NCBI GenBank assembly: GCA_015064545.1
Contig: SVSA01000017.1
Location: 1-33,489, forward strand
Length of the DNA: 33,489 bases
Source of the DNA: Oscillospiraceae bacterium
GTDB lineage: Bacteria; Bacillota; Clostridia; Oscillospirales; CAG-272
Reading direction: 5' to 3'
Within the stretch, counting starts at the first letter, position 1. Every line of letters begins with the position of its first letter. Below, piece after piece: positions 23,991 to 31,806 of the stretch. A program made the translations under genes and the position numbers. The notes under the pieces were generated by a model. The model had not been told where the DNA came from, did no database searches, and saw nothing but the letters and a program-made list of their open reading frames with translations.

Positions 23991-25766
23991 ATGCGCCAAA
24001 CAGTAAAAACTTATATGGCACGGCTTCTTGCCGTCCTTCTTGTCGGCATTCTGTTGTCGGCGTCATATCTCCCCGCCTCCGCCGCCGAAAGCGGATCCTG
24101 CGGTCCGTCCCTGTCCTGGCGGTTTTCTGCCGGCACGCTGACCATCAGCGGTGAGGGCGCGATGGACGATTACTACGACGGCAAGCTGCCGCCGTGGCAT
24201 CATCTGGCAGATCAGATCACCAAGATTGTGCTCCCCGACGGCTTGATCGCGGTGGGGCGTCTGGCCTTTTACAACTGTACCGCGCTGACAACCGTGTCCC
24301 TGCCCGACAGTGTGCGCGTGATTCGCCCCAAGGCATTTTACAACTGCGAGAAGCTGCGGTTTATCGATCTCTCGGATCGCCTTTCGATAATCGGTGAGGC
24401 CGCCTTCTACGGTTGCCGCAAGCTGACGGCGCTTACGCTCCCTCAAACGGTCGAAGAGATTGGCGACAAGGCCTTTTATCTCTGCGAAAGCTTGGTCGAG
24501 CTCACCATCCCCCGTTCCGCCGAAAAGCTCGGCGTGGAGGTGTTTGCGTATTGCACCTCGCTGATCCGTGTGAAGATCGAATCGTATATCCGCACCATTC
24601 CCGCGTGGGCGTTCTACGGCTGCAGCAGTCTGTCGGCCATCGAAATGCCGTCGACGGTTTCTTCTGTGGAGGAGTACGCCTTCCGCAAGTGCGAGGAGCT
24701 CTCCAGCGTTTATCACGGCGGCGAAACGTCGTCGGTGAAAACCATCCGCCAAGAAATTGCCGAGGATTTGCCGGCCTTCAAGACTGCAGGCTATGTTGGG
24801 GACGGCACGCTTTCGGACACCTTGTATTCCTCTCAGTTTGAGGAGGATGAGGAGGGCAATCTCCTGTCTCAGACCAACACTACGGTGCACGTGGAAAGCA
24901 CCTTGACCTTGACGACGGTGGTGACGGTTCGTCCCGGCAGTGAGACTGACGAGGGTACGTATCATTCGTCGCTGTCGCTGGCTGTGACCGACGACAAGGC
25001 GTGGGCCGAGGCCAAAACCGAGATTGATCTTGCGCTCCGTCAGATCAACGACGATTATTCTCCCCACGGTGTTGCCGACACCACCAAGCTGACGGTTTAT
25101 GTCACCGACGGTACGACGGTGGACGAGGCCTTTGTTCAGTCCTTGACCGGCCGTAAGGTCGAAACCGAGATTGTCACAGCCGGCGGCAGCGCTTGGCGCT
25201 TGGATTGTGAAAATCTCAAAACCGAGGACGTATCCGGTAAGATTGACTATTCTTATCAGGTTGAGGAAATTGAGGCCGAGGAGAAGGAAGCGCTGGGCGG
25301 CGCCGATGGCTACCGCGTCTCCTTTAACGAGTCCACGCAGATCAAGTCGCAGGTTATGATTCAGCTTCCCTCGGCTACGGCAGGCAACAATGCTTTCCTT
25401 TATCAGATCGAGGATGACGGTTCCTACACCCGTTTGCAGGCGGTTGAGGTCGACAACAGCGGTACGGCGCATTTCTATGTCGCGTCGGTCGACAAGGATA
25501 CCGATTATGTGATCGGCATGAATGTGCCGGGCGAAAAGACCGATGATGTGATTCTCAGCCCCGACCGCGCGACACAGAATTCGATTCAGCGTCTGGAGCA
25601 GATTGAATACGTTACCACCGGTGCGCGCACCCTGCGCGGCATGACGCTGGCCGATGTGATGCTCATCGTTATCGGTATTCTGGTGCTCATCTCGGTTGTG
25701 GTCGGCGTGATCATGTATATGTTCTACAAGCAGAAGGCGAAGGCCAATCCCTACGCGGCACGATAA
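23991..25766 (+). CDS. BspA-like leucine-rich-repeat surface protein
   Basis: Start at ATG 23991, directly behind a perfect AGGAGGT site; an in-frame start at 23940 has none. It encodes 591 residues. Residues 1-30 are a classical signal peptide ending P-A-S-A-A. A short domain with W-R-F-S-A-G-T-L-T-I-S-G is followed by about seven BspA-type (LRR_5) repeats, residues about 75-245, each with the pattern I-G-x-x-A-F-Y-x-C-x-x-L-x-x-L-x-L-P. A beta-rich and partly helical region (about 270-530) follows, then a transmembrane helix (about 551-575) with a basic tail. BspA-type repeats are common in gut and oral bacterial adhesins. It is membrane-anchored like the FIVAR protein at 422 and has no SipW-type motif, so it is probably a separate adhesin and not part of the fibre operon. 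GC returns to the level of the main region. A strong terminator follows. Confidence 0.85.
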   Translation: MRQTVKTYMARLLAVLLVGILLSASYLPASAAESGSCGPSLSWRFSAGTLTISGEGAMDDYYDGKLPPWHHLADQITKIVLPDGLIAVGRLAFYNCTALTTVSLPDSVRVIRPKAFYNCEKLRFIDLSDRLSIIGEAAFYGCRKLTALTLPQTVEEIGDKAFYLCESLVELTIPRSAEKLGVEVFAYCTSLIRVKIESYIRTIPAWAFYGCSSLSAIEMPSTVSSVEEYAFRKCEELSSVYHGGETSSVKTIRQEIAEDLPAFKTAGYVGDGTLSDTLYSSQFEEDEEGNLLSQTNTTVHVESTLTLTTVVTVRPGSETDEGTYHSSLSLAVTDDKAWAEAKTEIDLALRQINDDYSPHGVADTTKLTVYVTDGTTVDEAFVQSLTGRKVETEIVTAGGSAWRLDCENLKTEDVSGKIDYSYQVEEIEAEEKEALGGADGYRVSFNESTQIKSQVMIQLPSATAGNNAFLYQIEDDGSYTRLQAVEVDNSGTAHFYVASVDKDTDYVIGMNVPGEKTDDVILSPDRATQNSIQRLEQIEYVTTGARTLRGMTLADVMLIVIGILVLISVVVGVIMYMFYKQKAKANPYAAR

Positions 25767-25837
25767 GCGGCGCGCGCGGATCTCATTCGCCGAGCGGCGG
25801 CCGGATGCGGCCGTTTCGCAAAACAAGACAACGAGAT

Positions 25838-25876
25838 GCCTCCGAGCGGAAATTTTACGCTCGGAGGCGTTTTTTT
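25838..25876 (+). terminator. Strong intrinsic terminator
   Basis: A perfect 11-bp GC-rich stem (25838-25848 with 25858-25868) with a 9-base loop is followed by G and seven consecutive T residues (25870-25876). It closes the surface-protein region and separates it from the cytoplasmic genes that follow. Confidence 0.93.
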
Positions 25877-25974
25877 CTTCTTTTTCTGCGAAAAAGCGGT
25901 GCGCTTACCGTTGTAGATGGTAAGAAGAAGGATCAAAGAGAGTCGCATGATGAAATGCGCTGCCCATTGTGGAG

Positions 25975-25994
25975 CCGATCGTCGGAACGATCGG
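25975..25994. promoter_or_regulatory. Palindromic hairpin just before a ribosome-binding site
   Basis: A perfect 8-bp inverted repeat (25975-25982 with 25987-25994, 4-base loop) ends 5-6 bases before the AGGAGGT site of the winged-helix protein gene. It could be a binding site for that protein itself (autoregulation) or an RNA hairpin that limits its translation. A second, weaker inverted repeat lies at 25904-25909 with 25919-25924. Confidence 0.45.
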
Positions 25995-26009
25995 TGTCAG
26001 GAGGTTAGT

Positions 26010-26876
26010 ATGAACAAAACATTGTCTGTCCTGAAAGGAAAAACCGAGATCACCCTGCCGCTCCTGCAGCGTGATCTTTCGCTTCGCTATCGCGAGGCCA
26101 AGAACGTACTTGCGAACTGGATCGCGCTCGGACTGGTTGACGGCGAGGTCAGGGGGCTTGCCTATACCCTCAATACCAGAAGTATCTCGCCGCGCGAGCT
26201 CGGGGAAGCAACCTGCGAGCGCGTGGTCGAAACGATTTCCTCAGCCGAAATGGAGACGCTGGAGTCGCTTGAGAACGCGGTCGGAGGTCGCGAAAAAACC
26301 GTGCTGAGCGATATGGATCGCCTGCTTTCGATGGGGCTGGTTCACGAGTTTGTCGGCCGCTATTTCCTTTCGATCTCAGAACGGTCGATGGAACGGCTTC
26401 GCACCTGCCGCTATACGCCGATGGAGATTGTCACCGACAATACGCGCTACATTATCGGCTTGATTGCGCATCCGATCCTGCTTTCCTGCTTGGATAGCGG
26501 GGAGGATTGTCCTGAGCTGTTGGCGTCGGACTATCTGCCGGCCGTTTGTAAAACCTACATCGAGGAAGGGCTTAAGCGCTATCGTAACTGTGCCAAGCGG
26601 CCGTCGCTGGAGGTGAATGAGTCGGAGGTGGCAAACGTCGGGCGGTATGAGATCATCGAGGCCTTTGCCGGCAGCTGTTACTATGAAACCAAATCGGAAT
26701 ACTGCGAGGCAGCCGAGAAAAACCTCTCGACCATTCGATCCTCGCCGCATTGCTCGACGTTGTTCAAACGGATTGCCTCCAATGCCACGCGCAGTATTGT
26801 GCGGGAGCTTTCGCTGGAGGATTTGCAGGAAATTTTCCGTTTTCTTGCGACAAAAAACGAGGAGGACGACGATTAA
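26010..26876 (+). CDS. Winged-helix protein with FtsK-gamma-like N-terminus
   Basis: The start at ATG 26010 is fixed by an excellent AGGAGGT site (25999-26005); an in-frame GTG 93 bases upstream lies before the palindrome and lacks a site. The product has 288 residues. Residues about 8-50 (I-T-L-P-L-L-Q-R-D-L-S-L-R-Y-R-E-A, then L-G-L-V-D-G) closely follow the winged-helix gamma domain of FtsK translocases, which reads S-x-L-L-Q-R-x-x-x-I-G-Y-x-R-A and binds DNA. A second helical, possibly winged-helix unit lies around 85-130 (L-E-N-A-V-G-G-R-E-K-T-V-L-S-D-M-D-R-L). The remainder is mostly helical with several cysteines and no recognisable enzyme motif. There is no ATPase domain, so it is not FtsK. 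A DNA-binding regulator is the likeliest role. The target is unknown, although the palindrome just upstream is a candidate. Confidence 0.65.
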   Translation: MNKTLSVLKGKTEITLPLLQRDLSLRYREAKNVLANWIALGLVDGEVRGLAYTLNTRSISPRELGEATCERVVETISSAEMETLESLENAVGGREKTVLSDMDRLLSMGLVHEFVGRYFLSISERSMERLRTCRYTPMEIVTDNTRYIIGLIAHPILLSCLDSGEDCPELLASDYLPAVCKTYIEEGLKRYRNCAKRPSLEVNESEVANVGRYEIIEAFAGSCYYETKSEYCEAAEKNLSTIRSSPHCSTLFKRIASNATRSIVRELSLEDLQEIFRFLATKNEEDDD

Positions 26877-26879
26877 CGA

Positions 26880-26908
26880 TTGACAAAAAGCGACAAAGTG
26901 AGTATAAT
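26880..26908 (+). promoter_or_regulatory. Perfect consensus sigma-A promoter
   Basis: A TTGACA -35 box (26880-26885) and a TATAAT -10 box (26903-26908) are separated by exactly 17 bases, the optimum for the housekeeping sigma factor. It starts 4 bases after the winged-helix gene ends and should drive the permease gene at 26986, and possibly genes beyond. Transcription would begin near 26915. Confidence 0.88.
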
Positions 26909-26918
26909 AAAAGAGAAG

Positions 26919-26946
26919 GCGGCCTTGCCCGACGAGGGACGGCCGC
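26919..26946 (+). promoter_or_regulatory. 5'-UTR hairpin downstream of the promoter
   Basis: A GCGGCC/GGCCGC stem (26919-26924 with 26941-26946), with additional CCC/GGG pairing inside the loop, lies at the very start of the predicted transcript and is followed by only three T residues. It may stabilise the 5' end or act as a weak attenuator. Confidence 0.4.
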
Positions 26947-26985
26947 TTTACCTCATGATTAACCTCTTATCGGAGCTTTTGCGGT

Positions 26986-27975
26986 ATGGAATCCTTGCTT
27001 TTTGCGTTAAATGCTGTGCTTCCCATTGTGCTGACCGTGGCGGTCGGCTATTTGTTAAAGCGTCTCGGATGGGTGAACGAATCGCTGTCTAAGGCGCTGA
27101 ACAAGCTGGTGTTCCGTGTCTTTTTGCCGCTGATGCTGTTTCTCAATGTTTACCGTATCGAGAGTTTTTCGCTGTCGTATGTGGGCTATTTGGGCTATAT
27201 GATCGGCATTTTTGTGGTTGCCTTTTTCCTCGCCCTGCCGCTGATTCGGTGGGTGACCCCCGACGGACGCCGCCGCGGCGTCCTGCTTCAGGCCTCATTC
27301 CGTTCCAATTTTGCCCTGATCGGGATTCCCTTGGCCGAGGCGATGGCCGGGAGCGCCGGTACGTTGACGGCAACGCTTGCGGCGGCCTTTGTGGTTCCGG
27401 TTTTTAATGTGCTGAGCGTGATCAGCCTGTCGATCTTTGGGAACGGCGAAAAAAAGCCGAGTGCGAAGAAGATTTTGATTGATATTGCGACCAATCCGCT
27501 GATCGACAGTATTGCCATCGGCTTTGTCTTTCTTGGTCTGCGCGCGGGACTTGCCCGTTTTGGCATTGCCTTCCGTCCGGAGAATCTGACCGTTGTTTGG
27601 TCGGTGGTCGAGGATTTGGCCGGATTGGCCACACCGCTGGCACTCATAAGCCTCGGCACACAGTTTGAATTTTCGGCGATTCGCTCTCAGCGCAAGGAAT
27701 TGGCCTTCGCGTTAGTGATGCGCCACTTGATTCTCCCGCTTCTTGGCATCGGAACGGCGTATTTGCTGTTTGCCAATACCTTTGATGCCGGGCAATTTGC
27801 GGTTTTGGTTGCCGTATTTGCCACGCCGGTGGCGGTTTCGAGTGTGCCGATGGCGCAAGAAATGGGAAGCGACAGTATTTTGGCAGGACAGATTGTTGTC
27901 TTCACCACCTTGTTATCGGCGTTTTCCGTCTTTATTTGTTGTTTCCTCCTGAAGCTGGCCGGTGTCTTTGGCTAA
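26986..27975 (+). CDS. AEC-family permease (auxin efflux carrier type)
   Basis: Integral membrane protein of 329 residues with about ten transmembrane helices in two halves joined by a short cytoplasmic loop (about 148-160, G-N-G-E-K-K-P-S-A-K-K). The N-terminal L-P-I-V-L-T-V-A-V-G-Y-L-L-K-R-L-G-W and the following L-N-K-L-V-F-R-V-F-L-P pattern are typical of AEC transporters, as is the second-half block T-P-L-A-L-I-S-L-G-T-Q-F. The P-V-A-V-S-S-V-P-M-A-Q-E-M-G motif near 285-298 is the characteristic end region. Bacterial AEC members move small organic acids such as malate or other anions; the substrate here cannot be told. A CGGAG site lies about 10 bases before ATG 26986, and the gene has its own consensus promoter. 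Confidence 0.88.
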   Translation: MESLLFALNAVLPIVLTVAVGYLLKRLGWVNESLSKALNKLVFRVFLPLMLFLNVYRIESFSLSYVGYLGYMIGIFVVAFFLALPLIRWVTPDGRRRGVLLQASFRSNFALIGIPLAEAMAGSAGTLTATLAAAFVVPVFNVLSVISLSIFGNGEKKPSAKKILIDIATNPLIDSIAIGFVFLGLRAGLARFGIAFRPENLTVVWSVVEDLAGLATPLALISLGTQFEFSAIRSQRKELAFALVMRHLILPLLGIGTAYLLFANTFDAGQFAVLVAVFATPVAVSSVPMAQEMGSDSILAGQIVVFTTLLSAFSVFICCFLLKLAGVFG

Positions 27976-28018
27976 GGGAACAACCCGAAGGATTAAAGTA
28001 TCGAAAGGATGAGTTCCC

Positions 28019-28330
28019 ATGAAAAAGAAAAGCTTTTATGATCAGATTATGGACGAGAACGACAACGATCCCATCGTTCTCTACGGCGAAAACGGAGCCG
28101 CGCTTACCTTTGAGCAGATTGCGGTGATTCCCGACGGCGAGCATATTTATGTCCTGCTCTGCCCGGTGGATCCGATCCCGGGCGTCGGAGCCGATGAGGG
28201 ATTGGTTTTTGAGCTTTGCCGTGAGCGCGGTGAGGATGTTCTTCACTTGGTGGTGGAGGATGCCATTATCGATCGGGTGTTTGCGGAATATGATACGCTG
28301 CTTCGTGAAAACAGCGATCAAGAAGAATAA
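28019..28330 (+). CDS. DUF1292-family small protein
   Basis: Acidic cytoplasmic protein of 103 residues with an AAAGGA site about 8 bases upstream. D-N-D-P-I-V-L-Y-G-E-N-G near the N-terminus, E-H-I-Y-V-L-L-C-P-V-D in the middle and V-E-D-A-I-I-D-R-V-F-A-E-Y-D near the C-terminus follow the DUF1292 (YrzB-like) pattern. That family is widespread in Firmicutes and has no settled biochemical role. Here it precedes an ion-channel gene by only 18 bases, so the two may be co-expressed. The length is normal for the family. Confidence 0.75.
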   Translation: MKKKSFYDQIMDENDNDPIVLYGENGAALTFEQIAVIPDGEHIYVLLCPVDPIPGVGADEGLVFELCRERGEDVLHLVVEDAIIDRVFAEYDTLLRENSDQEE

Positions 28331-28348
28331 GAAAATGGGGAGAGCAAT

Positions 28349-30385
28349 ATGAAAAAGCTTCGAGAATGGATCAGTCTGCGCGTGGCCAAAACTCCGGGAG
28401 CAGTGGTGCTTGTCGGTATTATTTTGATCAATCTGGTGTTGTTTTGCGTGTCGGCGCTTGTAATTTCTCATTTGGCGCCGCCGTCTTTAGAGCACCGTGA
28501 CTTTTGGAGCAGTATTTTTTACACGATATCGATGGTGCTGGATGCCGGCTGTGTTCAGTATGTCATTGCCGATGTCGGGGAAGCCGGAGCGCTTTTGGTG
28601 ATTATTTGCTTGATGATTGTCTTGTTGGGCATGGTGGTCTTTACCGGTGCGGTTATCGGTTACGTGTCCAACTGGATTGCAGGCTTTATTGACCGTGCCA
28701 ATTCGGGCGACAGCAAGCTGCCGCTTTCGGGTCATACCGTGATCATTAACTGGAATACCCGTGCCTCCGAGATTGTGAATGACTATATGTATAAGCAGAC
28801 GCGCGAGGTTATTGTTGTGCTGGTTCCGTCGGATAAGGCGGTGATCGAAAAAGAGATTGCTGACCGTCTTTCGGATACGCTGGCGAACGAAAAGCGTAAT
28901 GGTACCCCGATTAAAAACCGCTTGACGGTGCTTGTGCGCGAGGGGGATACCTATTCTACCAAGGCGATGAACGATATTGGGCTCTCGCAGGCCAAGAGCG
29001 TCATCATTCTGGATAACAGCGGTCGTCGTTCGGTTTGCAAGTACGAGCAGGACGAGCGTTCGGCTCGTCTCGGGCTTGGCAACTCCAATACGATCAAAAC
29101 GCTGGTACAGGTTGCGGAAATTACCGCAAGCGAACAATCGGCCGATGACCAGCAGATTATTGTGGAGGTCGGTGATGCCTGGACGCTGTCGGTGATCGAA
29201 AAAATTATTGCTCACAAAATGCGGAAGGGCAAGTGTAATATCGTGCCTGTCTCGGTCGATCTCGTGCTCGGACAGATCTTGTCGCAGTTCTCCCTGACCC
29301 CTGAGCTCAACGGTGTTTACAGTACGCTGTTTTCCAACAAAGGTGCGGCTTTTTACTGCAACCGCGTTTCGGAGGATACCCCGTTGCTTGAGGAGAAGAG
29401 CTTCTTTGACGAGACGCTGACAAAGAACAGCCGCGCGCTCCCCTTGACCGTGATGACGGTAGACGGCCATGGCGAACGGTATTTTATGGCCGATTCGGAG
29501 GATGAACTGACGATTCGCGCCTTGCCAAACTATTCCGACTATCGGGTATCGCTGAACGAGTCCTTTACGATGGGAATCAAAAACGTTGTTATTCTGGGAC
29601 ATAACAGTAAGATTGATTCGATTATGGAGGGCTTCCGCGCCTTCTGCGGCGAGTGGAAGGATGCGGAGCTCAATATTCTTGTCATGGATGATAAGAAGAA
29701 TCTGGAGCGCCATGACTATTACCGCCGGTATCCCTTTGTGAGAGAATGCATCGATGCGGATGTGTTTGACCGCGAATTGATTTTTGATACGATCAATCGT
29801 TTTATCGACGAAAATGAAGAGGATACCAGTATTTTGATCCTGTCCGACGACACCTGCACGGAGGAGGACATGGATGCGGCGGCCTTGACCTATCTGATCA
29901 ATATTCAGGACATTGTCAAACAGCGCAAACAAGCAGATCCCGACTTTGACGTGGAAAGCGTCGATATCGTCGTTGAGATTCTGAATCCCAAAAACTATGA
30001 TGTTGTTCATAATTACAGCGTCAATAACATCGTTATCAGCAATCGCTATATCAGTAAGATGATGGCGCAGGTCAGTGAAAAGAAGGCGCTCTTCTCCTTC
30101 TATAACGATATTCTCTCTTACGATGCGGAGAACAGCACCAGCTATGAAAGCAAGGAGCTCTACATCAAGCCGGTTTCGAAATTCTTTGCCGAGCATCCGG
30201 CACCGGCTACCGCGGCCGATTTGGTTCGTGCTGTCTACGAGGAATCCTGTCGGATTGGCAATCCGTCGATTCTTTTGGGTTATGTGCAGCCGGGCGGTAA
30301 GCTGACGCTCTTCAGCGGCGACCGCAATGCCATCACGGTTGAACTCACCGCAAAGGATAAGCTGGTTCTCTTTAGCGGACACTAA
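28349..30385 (+). CDS. CASTOR/POLLUX-like ion channel with RCK-type domains
   Basis: Membrane protein of 678 residues with a GGGGAGA site before ATG 28349. A first transmembrane helix (about 17-42), a pore-like segment W-S-S-I-F-Y-T-I-S-M-V-L-D-A-G (53-67) and a second helix (about 80-105) are followed by a large cytoplasmic region. G-H-T-V-I-I-N-W-N-T-R-A-S-E-I (127-141) opens the first Rossmann-like RCK domain, and V-V-I-L-G-H-N-S-K-I-D-S (411-422) opens a second. This two-domain arrangement is that of the CASTOR/POLLUX/SYM8 cation channel family, whose bacterial members are little studied. The selectivity filter of K+ channels (T-V-G-Y-G) is absent, consistent with that family. Likely role is ligand-gated cation flux. 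Confidence 0.82.
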   Translation: MKKLREWISLRVAKTPGAVVLVGIILINLVLFCVSALVISHLAPPSLEHRDFWSSIFYTISMVLDAGCVQYVIADVGEAGALLVIICLMIVLLGMVVFTGAVIGYVSNWIAGFIDRANSGDSKLPLSGHTVIINWNTRASEIVNDYMYKQTREVIVVLVPSDKAVIEKEIADRLSDTLANEKRNGTPIKNRLTVLVREGDTYSTKAMNDIGLSQAKSVIILDNSGRRSVCKYEQDERSARLGLGNSNTIKTLVQVAEITASEQSADDQQIIVEVGDAWTLSVIEKIIAHKMRKGKCNIVPVSVDLVLGQILSQFSLTPELNGVYSTLFSNKGAAFYCNRVSEDTPLLEEKSFFDETLTKNSRALPLTVMTVDGHGERYFMADSEDELTIRALPNYSDYRVSLNESFTMGIKNVVILGHNSKIDSIMEGFRAFCGEWKDAELNILVMDDKKNLERHDYYRRYPFVRECIDADVFDRELIFDTINRFIDENEEDTSILILSDDTCTEEDMDAAALTYLINIQDIVKQRKQADPDFDVESVDIVVEILNPKNYDVVHNYSVNNIVISNRYISKMMAQVSEKKALFSFYNDILSYDAENSTSYESKELYIKPVSKFFAEHPAPATAADLVRAVYEESCRIGNPSILLGYVQPGGKLTLFSGDRNAITVELTAKDKLVLFSGH

Positions 30386-30409
30386 GGTGTAAGCGGAGGA
30401 GGGACGACG

Positions 30410-31123
30410 ATGGAATATCAAACTGCGATTTCCGCGCTCCGCGACTGCTTGCATCACGCCAAGCATGCCGTCTTTTTCGGGGGCGCCGGCGTTTCCACCG
30501 GTAGCGGAATTCCCGATTTCCGTGGAAGCGGCAAGCGCGAGGAGCCGGTGGAATATTTGCTCAGCCGCACCTGCCTGCGTGAGGAGCCGGAACGGTTTTT
30601 TGTGCACTATCGCCGTCGGATGGTGTTTACGGATGCCGAGCCGAATGCGGCGCATTTGGCGCTGGCCGAGCTGGAGAAGCGGGGTATTCTCAAGGCCGTG
30701 ATTACGCAGAACATCGATGGTCTGCATCAAAAGGCCGGAAGCCGTCGAGTGCTGGAGCTTCACGGCAACGGGCTACGCTGGTATTGCGACCGTTGCGGAG
30801 CGTTGTATCCCGAGGCGGTGAAGGGAGAGGGAATTCCGCGCTGTACCAAGCCGTCCTGTCAGGGCGTGATTCGTCCGGATATCGTTTTGTACGGGGAGGG
30901 CTTGAATTCCCGCGTGTTTGATCAAGCCGCGGATGAGGTCGCGGCGGCGGATCTGCTGCTTGTCGGAGGGACCTCGCTGGTTGTACATCCGGCGGCCTCG
31001 CTGTTGGAGTATTTTGCGGGGAAGCATTTGTTTTTGATCAATCTTCAGCCGACACCGTACGATGCCCGCGCTGAGCGCGTGTACCGCGAATCGCTGACCG
31101 AGCTGTTACCGCTTTTGGTATAA
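30410..31123 (+). CDS. cobB: Sirtuin (NAD-dependent protein deacylase)
   Basis: Cytoplasmic enzyme of 237 residues that removes acyl groups from lysine using NAD. A GGAGGAGGG site precedes ATG 30410. All hallmarks are present: the NAD loop G-A-G-V-S-T-G-S-G-I-P-D-F-R-G (25-39), T-Q-N-I-D-G-L-H (99-106), the catalytic His118 in E-L-H-G-N, a four-cysteine zinc site (C126, C129, C145, C150) and G-T-S-L-V-V-H-P-A near the C-terminus. Length is normal for a bacterial class III-type or U-type sirtuin. It is followed 20 bases later by a histidine phosphatase and then a CARF-nuclease, so the three are probably one transcript. Because it is an ordinary stand-alone sirtuin with a zinc site, a metabolic deacylase is more likely than a defence SIR2 effector. 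Confidence 0.93.
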   Translation: MEYQTAISALRDCLHHAKHAVFFGGAGVSTGSGIPDFRGSGKREEPVEYLLSRTCLREEPERFFVHYRRRMVFTDAEPNAAHLALAELEKRGILKAVITQNIDGLHQKAGSRRVLELHGNGLRWYCDRCGALYPEAVKGEGIPRCTKPSCQGVIRPDIVLYGEGLNSRVFDQAADEVAAADLLLVGGTSLVVHPAASLLEYFAGKHLFLINLQPTPYDARAERVYRESLTELLPLLV

Positions 31124-31143
31124 GAAGAAAGGAAAAACAACCG

Positions 31144-31806
31144 ATGCATATTTTTCTGATTCGTCATGGCGAATCCATGTCCAATGTCGGTGCGAATTAT
31201 GTCAAGCGCTTGCCCGATCATCTGGTGACGCTGACCGAAAACGGATTGCGGCAGGCCGATGAAAACGGAAGGTTCCTTGCGGCGTATTGCCGCGAGAAGG
31301 GGATCGATTTGTCGCGCGCCCGTATTTGGCGCAGTCCCTATTGCCGTACCCGTCAGACCAGCGAGATGTTCAATCGGCATCTTGGTATTACGGATATCCG
31401 CGAGGATATTACGCTGACCGAGCAGCAGTTCGGACTGTTCGATTCGATCCCGGAGGAGGACTGGGGACGGTTATACCCGAACGAATTTGCCGAATATCAG
31501 CGCCAGCGCAACGGCTACGGCAAGTTCTATGCCCGTTTGCCCCTGGGCGAAAGCCCCTTCGATGTGGCAATCCGCATCCATCAGTTTATGGGCACCATTC
31601 ACCGCGATAAGGAAAAGCACGGCATCGATACGCTGTTTGTCTTTACACACGGCACAACGCTCCGTACCTTCCTTCTCCGCTGGTTCCACTATTCCCCCGA
31701 ATGGTATCATGAGGAACGGAACCCTAAGAACTGCTGGATCCGCGAAATTGACGGCCACACCGATCTGGGTTACATCAATACGCATGTGGAAGGCGATCTG
31801 TCATGA
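31144..31806 (+). CDS. Histidine phosphatase family protein (PGM-like)
   Basis: Cytoplasmic protein of 220 residues with an AAAGGA site upstream. The phosphohistidine motif L-I-R-H-G-E-S lies at residues 5-11 (catalytic His8). R-S-P-Y-C-R-T-R-Q-T at 63-72 provides the second conserved arginine, and F-T-H-G-T-T near 167-172 the second catalytic histidine. This is branch 1 of the histidine phosphatase superfamily (phosphoglycerate-mutase fold); most such proteins are phosphatases of small metabolites, and the substrate is not predictable. The gene overlaps the following CARF-nuclease gene by 4 bases (ATGA), indicating coupled translation and a possible functional link with it. Confidence 0.9.
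   Translation: MHIFLIRHGESMSNVGANYVKRLPDHLVTLTENGLRQADENGRFLAAYCREKGIDLSRARIWRSPYCRTRQTSEMFNRHLGITDIREDITLTEQQFGLFDSIPEEDWGRLYPNEFAEYQRQRNGYGKFYARLPLGESPFDVAIRIHQFMGTIHRDKEKHGIDTLFVFTHGTTLRTFLLRWFHYSPEWYHEERNPKNCWIREIDGHTDLGYINTHVEGDLS

Noticed and set aside
24063..25826. A 587-codon minus-strand open frame opposite the leucine-rich-repeat gene
   Set aside because: It is the complement of clear BspA repeats with a signal peptide on the + strand.
28487..30763. A 758-codon minus-strand open frame opposite the ion-channel gene
   Set aside because: The + strand gene has transmembrane helices, two Rossmann domains and a ribosome-binding site. The antisense product resembles nothing and spans into the sirtuin gene.
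30410..31123. A Thoeris- or SIR2-type defence effector
   Set aside because: The protein is an ordinary zinc-binding sirtuin of normal length with all deacylase motifs and no fused effector or partner domain.
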